NCBI GenBank assembly: GCA_037176905.1
Contig: JBBBWG010000781.1
Span: forward strand, 1 to 64,000
From: Azolla pinnata
Taxonomy: Eukaryota; Streptophyta; Polypodiopsida; Salviniales; Salviniaceae
Direction: 5' to 3'
DNA length: 64,000 nucleotides
In this document: positions 11,603-24,800 of the stretch, piece by piece
Layout of the letters: every line of letters begins with the position of its first letter
Numbering within the stretch: the stretch's first letter is position 1
Position numbers and translations under genes: made by a program
The notes under the pieces: model-generated
Seen by the model: the letters and a program-made list of their open reading frames with translations, nothing else
What the model was told of the DNA's origin: nothing
Database searches by the model: none

Positions 11603-14600
11603 ATGGAAGCAGGAAGAAGATGCGGAGGAAGAGGAATGGCTCATCCCCACCGTCCCGTGATCGCACTCGGATCCATTCCCGCCGTCCATCTGCCATTCCG
11701 GAAGGTCCCTTCTGCTCTTCGCCTCGCACTGCTTCCGTCTCATTCCCCGTCTCATTCGCATCTCACCATCGCTGCAGCTTCCTCTCCTTCTCCTTCGTCT
11801 TCTCCTTCGTCTTCTTCCTCTTCTGTTGTTTCTTCTGTCGTTTCTTCTGCGTTTTCTTATTCAGCTTTCCCAGTGCGCTTCGATCCTCTCGTTTTCAGCA
11901 GCTCCCTCAAAGCCTCCTTCAACCTCGTCACCCTCTGTGGTAGGATTTCGCGCATCCTAACTTTCATTCTCCTTCCCCCAATCTGTAGTACTGCGTTGCA
12001 AAATTTCTTTACTCATGTGCCATGTCCATATCCTTGCGAGCATTTTGCTTCTATCATTTTGCTTGCTTCTGTGCTGGCCCTGAGGGGGGAAACACGTCCG
12101 TCGTTTCATTGTCAGCAGAATTTTAGAGTTTTCATGATTGATTCGATGAATGCAAGTGGAAGAAACTTCATTCATAGGCTGCAAGAACAAATTCTTCCTC
12201 GTTCTTCCTCTGGACATATTGGCGAAGAACCAATTGATCTGCTGTGTTCTTGGGAAATCACTCTTTCAAAACTGGATTGGGGACCCTAAAATCGTGCCTC
12301 TCGAATATAATGATTTCTCATCTTGCTGTCTTGAACGTCCGAACATGTTCTCTCAAAATGTGAAGATTTAGGGTTTTCACGCCTTGGATTGCAGAAAGAA
12401 GCTACCTTTCCGGCTCACAATGTATTGCAAATTAAAACGGTGATAAGGATGCCCGACTGACCACATTTTTCTCCTAGGTTTTCTTTTCTGATTGCATCTG
12501 GGGAAGTGGTGTTTCAGAACTGATGATAACCGTAACTATCTTAACCTCCAGGTCTATCTGAGCACTGAAAATGTACTAATTTGAATAAGAAGAATTGCAT
12601 CATTAACTGACATACTAGAACAGCTTTACTTGAAATATTTGTATCGGATATGACGTATCTGAAGCATAAAGAGCAGAAAAACGACTTTCTTTATATACAA
12701 TAACACAAAGGAACTCATTTACTGTCGAAGTAAACACCCCAAGATTCGTCTGTCATAATAGTTGTATCGGATGAAAACCTTGGATATCTTTGTTGAAAGC
12801 TAGTTAATTGAGCCTATGCCTTAGGTTTCATTATCTTGATGCAAAAGAGTGGGAATCTTCCTCCCAACACTGCACAAGTGTTAAGCCAGGTACGTTCTCA
12901 TGGTTAATATTGATAATTGCACTTGCCAATGCTTCATGGCCGATATGGTGATCAGTTGGTTTCTTCTATCAACCTCAGTTTTTTCACATGTCTAGGTCTC
13001 CTTCAATTTGGCCATCCCATGCTTTCTGTTGTCCAAGGTGAACACTCTAAATTTTTGTTTTCCGACCTTTTAAATATGGTTGATTTATGTACTCTTAAGC
13101 TTCTTTGCTTAACATTGTTTTCTAGCAAGCAGCAAACTTTACCCTGCATATCATTGGATGCACTTCTGAAGGTACCTCAAGTGCCATAATGAAAATAGTT
13201 TTTCAGAAACTTTCTACTGTTCAGAAGTACTGATAGTAAGGCATGGGTACGAAGATCGAATGCTATTTCGGCGTAGAAGTGAAAAGAGTTAGTCAAAGAG
13301 ATGCTGGTCTTCAACTGAGTAACTATGTGTGTTGAAAATTTTCGACCGTCCTGAAGTACATATTGTATAGCTAATGAACAGCTCTGGGTTGAATTCAGCG
13401 CCAAGTAAAAGTGTGTGTCAAAGAGTTCCTTGTCTTCACGTGAACGACTGCTGTGTTTGGTGTGGTTTGATTCTAGCATTCTGAAGTACTGGTTGTAAAA
13501 CATAGCTATGAGTAAAGGCCATATGGAGAGATATTTTATGTGTATTGGAAGGGGAGTAAAATTCCTGCTGTGGTCATTCGAACAATGTAGGAAACAACAG
13601 AGGCAAATCTGGGATTCTATCCTGATTTTTGCATGTTCACAGAGAGGTTTAGTTTAGAATGATAAAACTCTCATTTCTTTTACATGACGGGCAGTAAAGT
13701 TCTTTGCCGAGGCAAGTGATGGGAATACAGATGTAGATTATATATTCTAATATGTCAGATGAGTGCGTTATAGAACTTTCCTTGTAATTTTATGCCTTCT
13801 CGATACAAAGTTGTATCTTGTTTGAGAAAGAAAAACGTTGGTTTGAAAGGTTTATATTGAATGCTGCATCATCAGACACATGATAAAAAAGATTCCGGCA
13901 CAAAGATTATTGTCTTTCGAGTTAGTGACTGTGTGTCTTTGTCAGGTTTCTGCTACAATAGCATCACACAGCGAATGGAGCTTTTTCTGCTTCCCGTTAA
14001 TTGCCATTGTCCAGGTAATTCTCGGTTTTCTATGTTTCCATGTTGATGCTGATTTTTTTTCGTAGCTGTTTTATTCATATCTGCTGTTTTTTAAAAACAT
14101 TTCCTAGATTATGGTGGGAGTTATGTTAGGGAGATTATCATGCTTCCTCTTTCTCAGAGGGGATCATAATGGTGGCAAAGCCGAAGATAAAAGTAAACTG
14201 ATTCCAACTACAATGTTTCCTCACAAACAACCAGAATCATACCATTAACAAGCATATTCTGAACAGATACAGTCATTAAGGAGGCATTGATTACGGTTTC
14301 GTGTGCATTTGGAAATTCAGTTTCTGTTCCTTTGGTAAAGTTCTTGTCAAGGAATAAATTTTCAACGAACAGATGTTCTTGTTGCGCTTACGAGTTTATT
14401 TTTGTTCTAATTTTGGATTTATTTCACAGATCTTGCTCAATGGTTTGCTGTCACAGGCTGATTACAGTGCTGCTGCTGGGTGAGATGCAACTTGGCTTGC
14501 TTTCAATGCATTTATTTGTATGTTAATATTTCTTTAATACTCCATGCTGTGATCCTAGCAATATGTATTTTTATCTGCATATGACGATCCCTTTGGTTGT

Positions 14601-16698
14601 GGAAATGGAGTCTTATGTTATTTGTGCAGATATATCAAACGCTTTTTTATTTTTTGCATCTTCTCAATGTTCCAAATGCTGTGGCGTATAACTTGATCTT
14701 TTCATGTTTGGAAAATTTCTAAACAATAGACAAATTATTATTTGCAGATATCTGGCTCTTACCTTGATTGGATGGTCCCCTTGTCTATGGACCCTAGGAA
14801 ATCAGATCATGAGCTCAACATCTACATCTGGAAGTGCAAAAAGTACCTCATGGTGGAAGAAATTGATGAATCCTCCTCTCTATGGGGTAAGCTAGATCAA
14901 TGTAGAGAGAAGAATGCCAAAACTGCATACAAAAAATGAAACACATTGTGTATCCTTACACTCTTGATATCTTGTTACAATTTTCTTTTGGCCAAGTTAG
15001 GTTCTATTTGGAGTTCTTATTGGGGCCATATCTCAACTTTTCCTACGTGCAAATCACGGGGTGTTGAACATTGGTCCCAATCGAATGGAAACTATGTTTT
15101 CACTGCGTTCTTTCATGCAAATCATCTTACAACCAATATTGGAGGTCCGTTATGCACTGGTGGTAGTTTCTGATATACCAGTAGAGTAGTGTAATTCCTT
15201 TTCACCGCCACTCTCTATATGAATTTTTTTATGCTGCATAATCATTTTGTGCTATATCTCTATATTTTCTTTTATTTTTCTTTTGTAGGCAGCGAAATTG
15301 TTGGGATCTGCCGCAGTGCCATTACAATCCATTGTCCTCGCTTCAACCCTTGCCACTTCCAGTGGCCAAGAAACTAATTGTATTGATGGAAAACAACTAA
15401 ATGGAACCACAGTCATTGCCCGTGACATTGATTTAGGAGGCAAAGCTTTCTGGATTATAACAGTGGTTCGACTTCTAATCATGCCACTTCTAACCATGGG
15501 GCTTTTGATTGTGAGGTTCTCATCTTGTTGGATTTACTATTTTGTATGCTTCACACAACAAAGCTGAATTTGAGAGGTGTTCAAACTACATACAGGCAAT
15601 TCCACGACGTTGGCTGCCTGTTGATCCTATAAGTAGGCTTACCATCCTGGTAAGTAAATTTGTGTGTATGTGTGAGTTCACTATGTACTACTTATTTTTA
15701 CATCTCAATATGGCCTACTCCGTTCAAATAATGCTTCATGCCCCTTGTGCGAGAAATCTCGAGAAATGGTGTTTTGATTGATACTTTTTAGGTGATATCT
15801 GCATCGCCAACTGCTCAGAATCTTGTGGTCATGGCACAGGTAACCCAAATTTATACATCATTTCTTCAGCAATTTAGTGCAGTTCAGAAACTTTGGGCCA
15901 TGAGTGCATGGAAAAGCATTCCTTAATTTGGCCTAGCACGTTGATAACAGTCAGATATATCATATGGGCACATGAAGGATCGTTCCCATAATGTCAAATC
16001 TGTGGAAACAAGTAAATGTGTATCGTTTATGTACATTAAGTTACTAATATGCATTTCCTGGATATCCTTGAGGCCTTACATACTTGAAACATAAAATGTT
16101 AGATAAGCAAACTATCCATTTCATATTATTGTATTTCTTCTCTGAATTCATTTCTGGGAAGAAAAGATCCTGTAGCTTAAGGCCATGGAGCAGGAGTTCT
16201 CTTATTCAAATATGTGCATCAACTCATAGATCATAACGGTTTGAATAATAATTGGTTCGAGTCTGGAATGGATGAATACAGAATATAGAAGACATGCATG
16301 CCCTCGATGACACAAGCACAGACAACTACTGTCTAGAAACTATCCCCTCTTGAAAAATGAGCTCAAATTTCCTGTAAAGACTTTTCCCTCTTTTTTTTTA
16401 ATTTGCTTGGTCGCTTTGAATTGCAGCTGCATTCTGATACACGACCTTTTGCTAGCACAATTGCTAATCTTCTTATGAAGCAGGTAATCCTTTCATTCAT
16501 TTGTACTGATAGGCTCCAAACTGGGGTAGTTTAGATAGGTTTGAAAAACTAGAAATTGCAGCATTCTCAGTGCTGCAATAGCATGATAATCAACGTTTTG
16601 GCACCTTAACTATTTTTTCACTTGTGCAGTATGCCATCTCATTAGTCACGATTACCGTCTGGATGCCAATATTCTTCTCATGTCTATGCATCAGCTAA
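11603..16698 (+). CDS. AEC (auxin efflux carrier) family transporter
   Basis: A 15-exon gene of about 489 residues. Exons: 11603-11939, 12825-12889, 12996-13037, 13130-13171, 13946-14014, 14108-14171, 14267-14334, 14430-14479, 14748-14886, 15001-15144, 15289-15510, 15596-15649, 15792-15839, 16427-16483, 16630-16698. All junctions are frame-consistent; the exon 6 donor (GTGGCA) is weak. Hydrophobic segments and AEC signatures run in family order: FIILMQKSGNLPP, FNLAIPCFLL, SCAFGNSVSVPL, LIGWSPCLWTLGNQIM, LMNPPLYGVLFGVLIGAI, LLGSAAVPLQSIVLAS and ASPTAQNLVVMAQ. The family moves auxin or other organic anions across membranes; PIN-LIKES members sit in the ER. Here about 100 Ser/Pro-rich, acid-poor residues precede the first membrane helix and look like a plastid transit peptide, so an envelope location is possible but inferred. 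In-frame ATGs lie at 11603 (good context) and 11636 (MAHPHRP...). No in-frame ATG lies further upstream in this open stretch. Confidence 0.88.
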
Positions 16699-18175
16699 TG
16701 ACAATCTGGGGACATCTAAATTTGGAGATGTTTTGTTTGAAAGACCTTATTGAATTCCAAGAAGCTCAGCTCATATGGTATAGCTTTCGTCCACAGGTCT
16801 TGTCGGTGAGTGTTCCAAAGATTCACCATGTAACTGCGTGAAAAACTTACAGTACATAATCCCAATATGTACCCATAAAACATTTGAGCAGCACACATTT
16901 TTTTTTCGCAGTAATCTGCAAAATAAGCTACAAAACCAGAATCTCAGGTGATTATATGCGATCAAGATGATGTGTTCTCTCTGGTTATCCAACTATTTGA
17001 GTCCAAAATCTGTAGAAGTCTGATTATGGTAGTAGGATTGAACCATCCTGAATTTTTCACAACACTCTGCAATGTAGATGAAGTAGATGACCTCCTCAAC
17101 AGGTTCCATAGCTCCATAACCTCAGCCAGGCTTGAACAAAGCAAAATGGCTAAATGGGATGGTGACTTTTTTTGAATGGGTATATGCAGCTGAGGCTCAC
17201 ACTTCCTATGATGTGCAAAGATGCACCAACCGTCTGTGCCAGAAGTTAACGAGAGCCCGTTGTGAATATTCTAAATGTGGGGTGATTTCATCTGGGCTTT
17301 GGCTTGAATTGTGGAATCGGTTGTTGCATGCGAAATCCGATGCATGTGTGTAAAAATGGAGGTTCACTGTCTCGGAAATCGACGAACAAAGCTCGATGCG
17401 GCAAACGTGAAAGGTTGTGCATTGTACCATTACACAGGTGCTTCGGAACCCCATACTTTCTCATGAGAAATGCTTCGCGCTCTTCCTTTGCATCATGTGC
17501 ACTTTGGGTCAACTTTTAAAGAAGAAATCGCGAATCTGTCCCTTAACAAAGAATCCGATCTTCTTGTTGTGCATATCGATACTAGAACATGTTCTCGTTC
17601 GCGCACTCATTATCAAGCCATTTGAACATGTTCTCGTTTGCGTGCTCGTTTATGTTGTGCTTGTGAACTTTCAAGCCATTTCTATCAATGATTCAGAAAT
17701 CGGGATTAAGTTTTATGCAAGGGTGATGTAGAATCCGAAAATCGTATCACTTACTTCGAATCTGGGGGTATCCACTGTCATCTTGATCCTATTAACATTC
17801 GCTAGTGCGAATGAGCTCTAAAGATAGGTTTCAATATATATATACGTCCTCCAAAGTATGAGCATGTTCTTTTGTCGAAGGGCATCTGGAATGAACTTGA
17901 ACTCAGCGAGCTACACTCATTCAGTAGTAAATGGACTTCTGATCCTCACAAGACTGGTGTAGAAGAATACTGATGTCCTACCAAATACAAGTCATGGGTT
18001 TATTTTGCGATAGTCGAGCGATGTTCCTTCTTATGGATGGAATGGCTAAGGGATGAAGTGAACAAACTATATAGCCAATATCATTAAGTTGACCAAGTTA
18101 CGGGTTAATTTGGGCACATTTTGTACATTAAATTGACAACATCAATAAACAATGGCATAACATCTCAAATACCGA
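16699..18175. other. Spacer after the AEC gene
   Basis: Probable AEC 3' UTR followed by unannotated sequence. Around 17586-17670 the words GAACATGTTCTCGTT and GCCATTT recur in a loose tandem arrangement. No protein domain or RNA gene is recognised. Confidence 0.5.
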
Positions 18176-18394
18176 CTACATCACATTGATATGAATCTCC
18201 AAGTTTAACTGTACCGAGTGCCTTAGCTGAATCATATCGTGTAAACCACTTCTATGTGGAGTCGCATGAAATGAAGCACTAGAGTCCAACAACCATTTAC
18301 GAGAAAGGGAATGTCGAACTATATTCACCTCAACATATGTGGTATCATCATCTAAGACTAAATTTAGGTTTTGACTTGAACCAATTTGTGCCAT
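18176..18394 (-). mobile_element. Ty1/copia protease-region fossil
   Basis: A 72-residue minus-strand frame contains the WLLDS.ASFHATPHR block typical of the copia gag/protease junction, preceded by a short linker. No adjoining integrase, reverse transcriptase or LTRs were found, so this is an isolated, broken fragment. Age cannot be dated; the lack of flanking parts suggests it is old. Confidence 0.65.
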
Positions 18395-19050
18395 GGCCTA
18401 GCTAGAAAGGATCTCGCATTAGGTTCGTGCTTTATGTGTACAACCGATTTTGAATGTTAATCATTTTGATTAATGTGATAACATGATATATCAAGACTAT
18501 GGATCAACTCTCATGTTTGATATAATGTATAAAATATATTTTACTAATGATGAATCTCATTCTTTCGAAGAAAATAACTTGACCTTAACGAGACCATGGA
18601 AAGATAACTCCAGTAGATGTTTAATCAATCAAATAAGATTTGAACTCATGATCTTTTATACAAAACCATAAGTGTTTTCAAATGAAAGAACTAAAGTTGA
18701 TGATTTGGACTTATTTTAACCAATAATTGTTGCATGTGTTATGTATTCCATGTAGTTCTAGTAAAAGCTTATAAATATGAAATATCAAACTCTAAATTTG
18801 CTTATGATTAATATTCTATGCAATATACCAACTGAACAAATACTCTCCCAACATCCTCAAGTCCCCTGCAGCAGCATCGAAAAACTCACACATGTAAAAG
18901 AACACTTTCAGCTTCAAATTCAGACATATGCCAACAAGTCATCGAGTCAAGAAGAGTTTTTAGGATTATGACATTTATGTTTCCAGATGGAATTTTCTCC
19001 TACAAGGGGATGAGAATCTAGGCTACTATGACAATAGTTCATATGGCAAT

Positions 19051-19425
19051 ATGACGCATGCTCATCAAGATTCAAGATTCATGTGGAGGTGCCGAATATG
19101 GATAAGGAAATGCAAACGGATAATATGGGAACTATTATGCACCACCACGATGTGGTTTATTTGGAGTGCTAGATGCTCTAAGATAGTTGACAATACGGAG
19201 GTTTATCCGACAAAACATGTGAAGAATATTTGGATACAGATGGTGCATCCGTTGAAAGGGAAATATGATAAAATTAAAAGCGAGTCAGAGGTTGTAATGT
19301 TAGAGCGTTTTGAGTTTATCGATTACTGGAAGACGGGCCCATTTTGCAAGATACAATATAGTTATCCCAAATGGTTATTTGGCCACCATCATGGTTATTT
19401 GCATCGCCAATCGTATGATTAAATC
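19051..19425 (+). mobile_element. Possible LINE (non-LTR retrotransposon) 3' ORF remnant
   Basis: An open frame (19051-19422) contains a segment like MWFIWSARCSKIVDN followed by a spaced IW.QM block. This resembles the region downstream of reverse transcriptase in plant LINE ORF2 proteins (pattern W.iW..R...f). No reverse transcriptase or endonuclease domain is visible nearby, so it would be a truncated tail. Assignment rests on one motif; it may instead be chance. Confidence 0.35.
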
Positions 19426-19819
19426 GGCGATAAGTTTTTCAGATCCAGAGATCAGGAATCGGTGCGAGCTATCCAGTAATGTACGGTATGCGAGCGCGAG
19501 GCGTATGTTCAGTGTACGGTGTCACTGGAACATGCGTACTTTGCAGCTCTTGATTACTTGTCTTGTAGCACAATCGGTTTGGTAATGCATGATAAGATCG
19601 TGGGCGTTCGTTCATGTTCAGTGCTATACGATTGGCATTCCAGATGTGGGGCGGAAGCTCCGCAGGCTCAGATTTGTCTTCGGATTCGAGGAACGAGTAG
19701 TCTGCATTCGATGCTCAAACGCAGAAAATCATATGCAATCTGCAAGAGCAGAAAGGGATGCTGATTCGTGGATTTCCTAATACTCGGGAAAACTGGCTTT
19801 CTTGGCACTTGCTCTTTCA

Positions 19820-20235
19820 CATACATACATATGTACACACATACGTACATACGTACACACATACTTACATACATACGTACACACATACGTACATACATGC
19901 ACATGTACGTACATATGTACATGCTCACGTGCATACATACCCGGACATGCACGAGCACGTATGCATGCATCCACCCCCACATGCATGCATGCATGCATAC
20001 GGACGGACGCCTGCATGCATACACATGCATACCTACTCATGTATTGCATGGGTCACATGCTGACATGCATGCACGCATGCATCCACACCCACACGCCTGC
20101 ATGCATCCACACCCACACGCCTGCATGCATGCATGCATACGCACACATGCATGCATACGCACACATGCATAACGCACATGCACGCATACACACCGTGATG
20201 ATGATGCATGCACATGCTGGATGCATGCATGCATC
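19820..20235. repeat. CATA/CATG-rich tetranucleotide repeat
   Basis: About 400 bp built from ACAT, GTAC and CATG words, first ACATACGTAC-like, then GCATGCATGC-like, with a CCACACCCACACGCCTGCATG unit duplicated near 20080-20125. It is highly self-complementary and could form hairpins. Overlapping Tyr/His/Met/Cys-rich ORFs on both strands are artefacts. Confidence 0.93.
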
Positions 20236-20247
20236 CATCGCACATAG

Positions 20248-20298
20248 AAGAAGAAGAAGAAGAAGAAGAAGAAGAAGAAGAAGAAGAAGAAGAAGAAG
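20248..20298. repeat. (GAA)n microsatellite
   Basis: Seventeen consecutive AGA/GAA triplets at the start of the GC-rich leader region of the myosin gene, about 750 bp upstream of its start codon. Confidence 0.97.
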
Positions 20299-21047
20299 CC
20301 ATGATCTGAGGCGAGATCCGGGAATTTGGGCGGACAGGTGTGAAACCGCCCGCCCCTTTCAAAAACCCAAAACAAACAAAAAAAAGAAAAAACTTAGAGA
20401 GGCCCATTTTTCTCTGCAGAGCTCCCTCCGCCGTAGTGAACGAAAACGAAGACGCAGCAGACGACGACGGCGATGGCGATGGCGATGGCGAGGTAGCCTC
20501 CCCCCCCGCTGCAGGAAGGACGCTGCCGCCGCAGCCAAGCAGACGTTCTTCGCCCGATTGCTGGAAGAACGCAGCAGGTCGGAACGGAGCGCAGCGGTAA
20601 ACGGAGCCGAGCGGCGGTGGAGAAGGCACGGCGGACCCCTACGGATTGCACCGGAGGTCGGGAACAATGGATCCCGGATCCTAATCGGAATCCCTGCCCG
20701 ACTCCGCACCTGATTCCCGTAGCCAGACATCAGAAAACGAGGGATAGAAGACAGAGACGAGAAGCCGGAGAAAGGAGGAGGAGAAAGCTCCTGAGGAGAA
20801 GGAGCAGGAGGAGTAAGGAGGAGGAGCAGGAGGAGTAAGGAGGAGAAAGAAGGAGGCCAGGAAGAAGGAAGGTGGGGAACGATCCGTACGGAAAGGGTGA
20901 AGCGAGAGCAAAAGGATTTCTTCTTCCTGTTTGATCCTTACAGGCCCGTGCTAAGGCTTTGCAAGCTTTCCAATCCATCCTTCTTCCCCACCTCTCCTCT
21001 CGCATGCTTGTTTATCTACTCAGCGGCCTGTCTTCGTCACATCAGCC
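20299..21047 (+). promoter_or_regulatory. GC/purine-rich 5' leader region of the myosin gene
   Basis: After the GAA tract the composition shifts to GC-rich, then purine-rich (AGGAGGAG at 20775-20870), then CT-rich. This resembles a plant promoter plus 5' UTR. TTACAG at about 20937-20942 could be an acceptor of a 5' UTR intron. No TATA box is assigned. Several long ORFs here on both strands come from base composition. Confidence 0.4.
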
Positions 21048-21800
21048 ATGTCTAAGAAGGTACGCCTGTGTTTCAAATATCTTCTATCCAGGCTCTAGAT
21101 GTCAGAGAGAAAGGAGAGATACGAGAGGAAGCAAGACAGGAGAGGAGAATGAGAAAGAAAAAGAGTGGGATTAGGAACTAGAAGGATTTCGTCTAGTTCC
21201 AATCAGAGTCTGGCAGCCTGAATGCTTCTCTATGTGTCTCTTTTCAAGACAATAGTGTTTTTGTGCTTCCAATTTACATCCTTTACGCTTGGATATATAT
21301 TTAGAATTGAGCCATTTCTGAGTTTGATCCCTTCTTACTTATTCATATCCCATCGTTTCTTTTGTCAGTTTAGCCTAGTTGACTTCAAGAAGTGCAAAGC
21401 TTTCTTCTTTTAACAATGTGTGGAGTACTCCCACTTCAGAATTTAGGAGACACCTGAATCTCAATTCCAGAACTTTTTGAACCAAAGTCGTGAATACCAG
21501 ACTTTTTGACATCAGATTCTTTATATTGGATCTTCCCATGCAAGTAATCTCAATATAAATGAAAATTCGGTGACGGAGACGTTATTACTGAAAATCTCAC
21601 CAGCTGGAGACAATTTCAACTTTTCTATAGCTCTTCAATTATAATGAACCAGCTGTTATTGTCATTCGGGCTTCTGAGTTCTTGGACTTCACCATTTGTC
21701 TCCTACTTGTTTTCAATTGTGGAAATTTATTCAGAAGTTAACCACTGCACCAAAAACATGAATATATTGCTTTTCAGCATTCTAATCTTCTAGTTTTGTT

Positions 21801-21836
<36 letters not shown>

Positions 21837-24800
21837 TGGTTTAACTTTCGGAGGATTTTATGATGCCTTGGACTCTTACACTTTGAATCATACATGAATG
21901 TTTGGAAACAAGAATTGAGCCTAACGTAGTTCTTTTTGTTTGTCTCTTAGAATGTGGCAAGAGGTAGAAGGTTTTACTTTTTACCAATTCATGTCATGCA
22001 CGAATTTGGACTTTCAAACACACTTGAGATGTTCAAGAATATCCAAGGTTTTTACAGTATAATAAACATTGACTTAACCAAACCCTTGTGTCTGGTGAAT
22101 AGCTAGCAAGTGGGATATGATGGTTGAAGAATTGGACAGTTAGCTATATATGTCTTCCACCTGGCACTTGTGGCATTCTTTTTTTAATCTTGCAACGCAT
22201 CTCATAAAGGATATATAAATGATGCATTCTCAAGAAAATCATTTATTGGAACCATTTCATACTATAAACTGCAGACGTGGTCACAGAAATTCTGTTTTAT
22301 ATACTCATGAAAAATGCAAAAGTCAGCTTGTTGCCTTCTACATCTACATTAAGCTCCAAGTTGTCCAAGAATGGTGCTACTTTGCTTTCTGACTATTATT
22401 AACCCAAAGGGAGCTTAGACTTGTGCATCTTGTTATTGAAATGTATTCCAAATGACTTTCTGTAGCAAATGTTGGCTTTGTGCCAGGTTTCCATGCCAAA
22501 TGTGGTTATTGGGTCAAAAATATGGGTTGAGGACACTGAGCTGGCTTGGGTTGCAGCAGATGTTACAAATGTTGAGAATGATAAAGTCACTGCAAGAACA
22601 GAGAAGAGCAAGAAACTGGTATGTAATTGCACGTTATTTATTTGTATTGTCTCTATTATGCTCTGTAGTAATTCAATGTCATGTATTCCTTGCAGATAGC
22701 TACATCCATCTCCAAAATCCATCCAAGAGATACTGATGAGCTGGCTGGAGGTCTTGATGACATGACAAAACTAGCGTATTTGCATGAACCTGGTGTTCTG
22801 CATAACCTCGGATGCCGATACGAGCTTAATGAAATCTATGTAAACTTCTTTCACAACCTTTTGTTGTAATGTGAGTTCAAGTGCTTTCTTGCTGTGGTCA
22901 AAGATTTCAAGTATTCTTAAAATCGATTGGATAATTTCATCTTGCTGGCAGCATTGTATTTGAACTGTGGAAAGGTTAATTCACTAGGCATTGCAGAGCA
23001 TTGCTATTTATGAGAACAATGGCCCTTTATTTTCCCTTCTCTCTATCCAGACCGATCTGCTTGATCCCATAAATCATTCAAAATTGGTCTTATTTAACTT
23101 AGGTGGTTTTACGTTCGGGGATGAGTAGTGCTTGAAGGAACTTGTATCGTTCTTCTATCATGTGGTTGCCAAATCTGATATTTTCTGACTGGTGGAGGGA
23201 ATCTCTTTGAGAGATAGATTTAGATTAGGGTTTAGAGATATTGAGTGGGGGAGGAATCTCTCCCGAGATCATGTGGATAGGGGTGAGAGGAGACAGGTTG
23301 TGGGGATGTGTGTAGGTGTGTGAAGAGATGTGGGTTAGTGAGAGGGTGAGGGTAATTATGTATCATTGAGATGTATGTCAATTTCAAGGTATTGTCATAC
23401 AAAGGATGTTGGGTCTAACAATGTTAACATAAAACAATGTCGTACAGTTGTGAAAATCTATCTGGTAATATCTTGTTAGCACTGAATAAGAATGGTCATC
23501 CGTTTACATGTGATCACTGTACGTTATACACTAATACATGTGCCATCCTCGTAGCGTTATAGGCTGCTGACAATTTTATGAAATTAGTTTTTGGGAGTGT
23601 CACTGATAATGTACAATGATGATTTTATTCAAGCACGGACTTCTCTCCCCTCTGCTTCTGCTGTTTTTATCATATATATTTGTTCTTGTTATTGTTGGAT
23701 ACCATATGCTTTGAGATTTGCCTTTTAATGGACTAGAGTGGATGCTCAGAATTTCTCATTTTAGTAGATTGGTAGCCTTCCAGACATTCAGCTTTATTGT
23801 ATTAGGGTAGATCAGATATATGAGTAATGGTGTCTTGGATAAGCTCTCCTTTAATTTGCAAATTTCTATCTTTCTTTTTTCACATTATGTCTTTTCAACA
23901 TTATGCCAGGTTTAAGGCTGGGGCCTTCCATTAAATTTAGACTGTTTCAGATTTATACCCTTGAGTACATGGGTTATTGATGCATCTATTCAGATTGTGA
24001 TTTACATATCATGACCCTGTAATGCCTACATGCCATTGACGTTTATAATATGATTTCTGATGTATAATTATGTCCGCGGCACTTGTGTTTCTCCCCTTGT
24101 GATTCTCTAGCCACATGTGTTTCTCCACTTGTGATTCTCTAGCCATTTTGCAGGATTCTTAGTTTATAAAAATTGTGATCTTGCATTCTTCATACATGTG
24201 GTTGGTAAGATTGAGATTACTGCTTAATGACAAGTATGATGGGAAAACTGAGAAATCTGAAGATAGTTTGAAGGATTAGTCCTGCTAACAACAACTGTGT
24301 TATTTACAGACATATACTGGCAATATCTTGATTGCTGTAAACCCATTTGCAAAGCTTCCTCATCTTTATGATTCACATATGATGGAGCAATACAAGGGAG
24401 CTCCCCTCGGAGATCTGAGTCCTCATGTTTTTGCTGTTGCTGATTGCGCTTACAGGTTCTTAGAAGTTCCTATGTTCATCTCCATCAAGCATATTTCTTA
24501 TGATGCTGTCATGTTTCATAAATCGCTCTTCTGTGCAGAGCTATGATCTCTGAGGGTATAAGTCAGTCGATTCTTGTAAGCGGTGAAAGTGGAGCAGGAA
24601 AGACAGAGACAACAAAACTCATCATGCAATATCTAGCGTATATGGGTGGCAGAGCTGCTGTAGATGGGAGAACTGTAGAACAGCAGGTTCTAGAGGTAGT
24701 AAAATGAATTTCATTTTGCATAAGTGCTGTAAGTAGAGAGGTATACATGAGTTTTGCTAAAAGACAGTCACTCTTCCATTCAGTCAAATCCTCTTCTTGA

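Noticed and set aside
11369-11761. Minus-strand ORF with poly-Asp/Glu
   Set aside because: It is the antisense reading of the CGTC-rich AEC leader and first exon.
19758-20713. Long ORFs over the CATA/CATG and GAA tracts, up to 303 codons
   Set aside because: Open only because the tandem unit lacks stops. No domain is present, and both strands are open.
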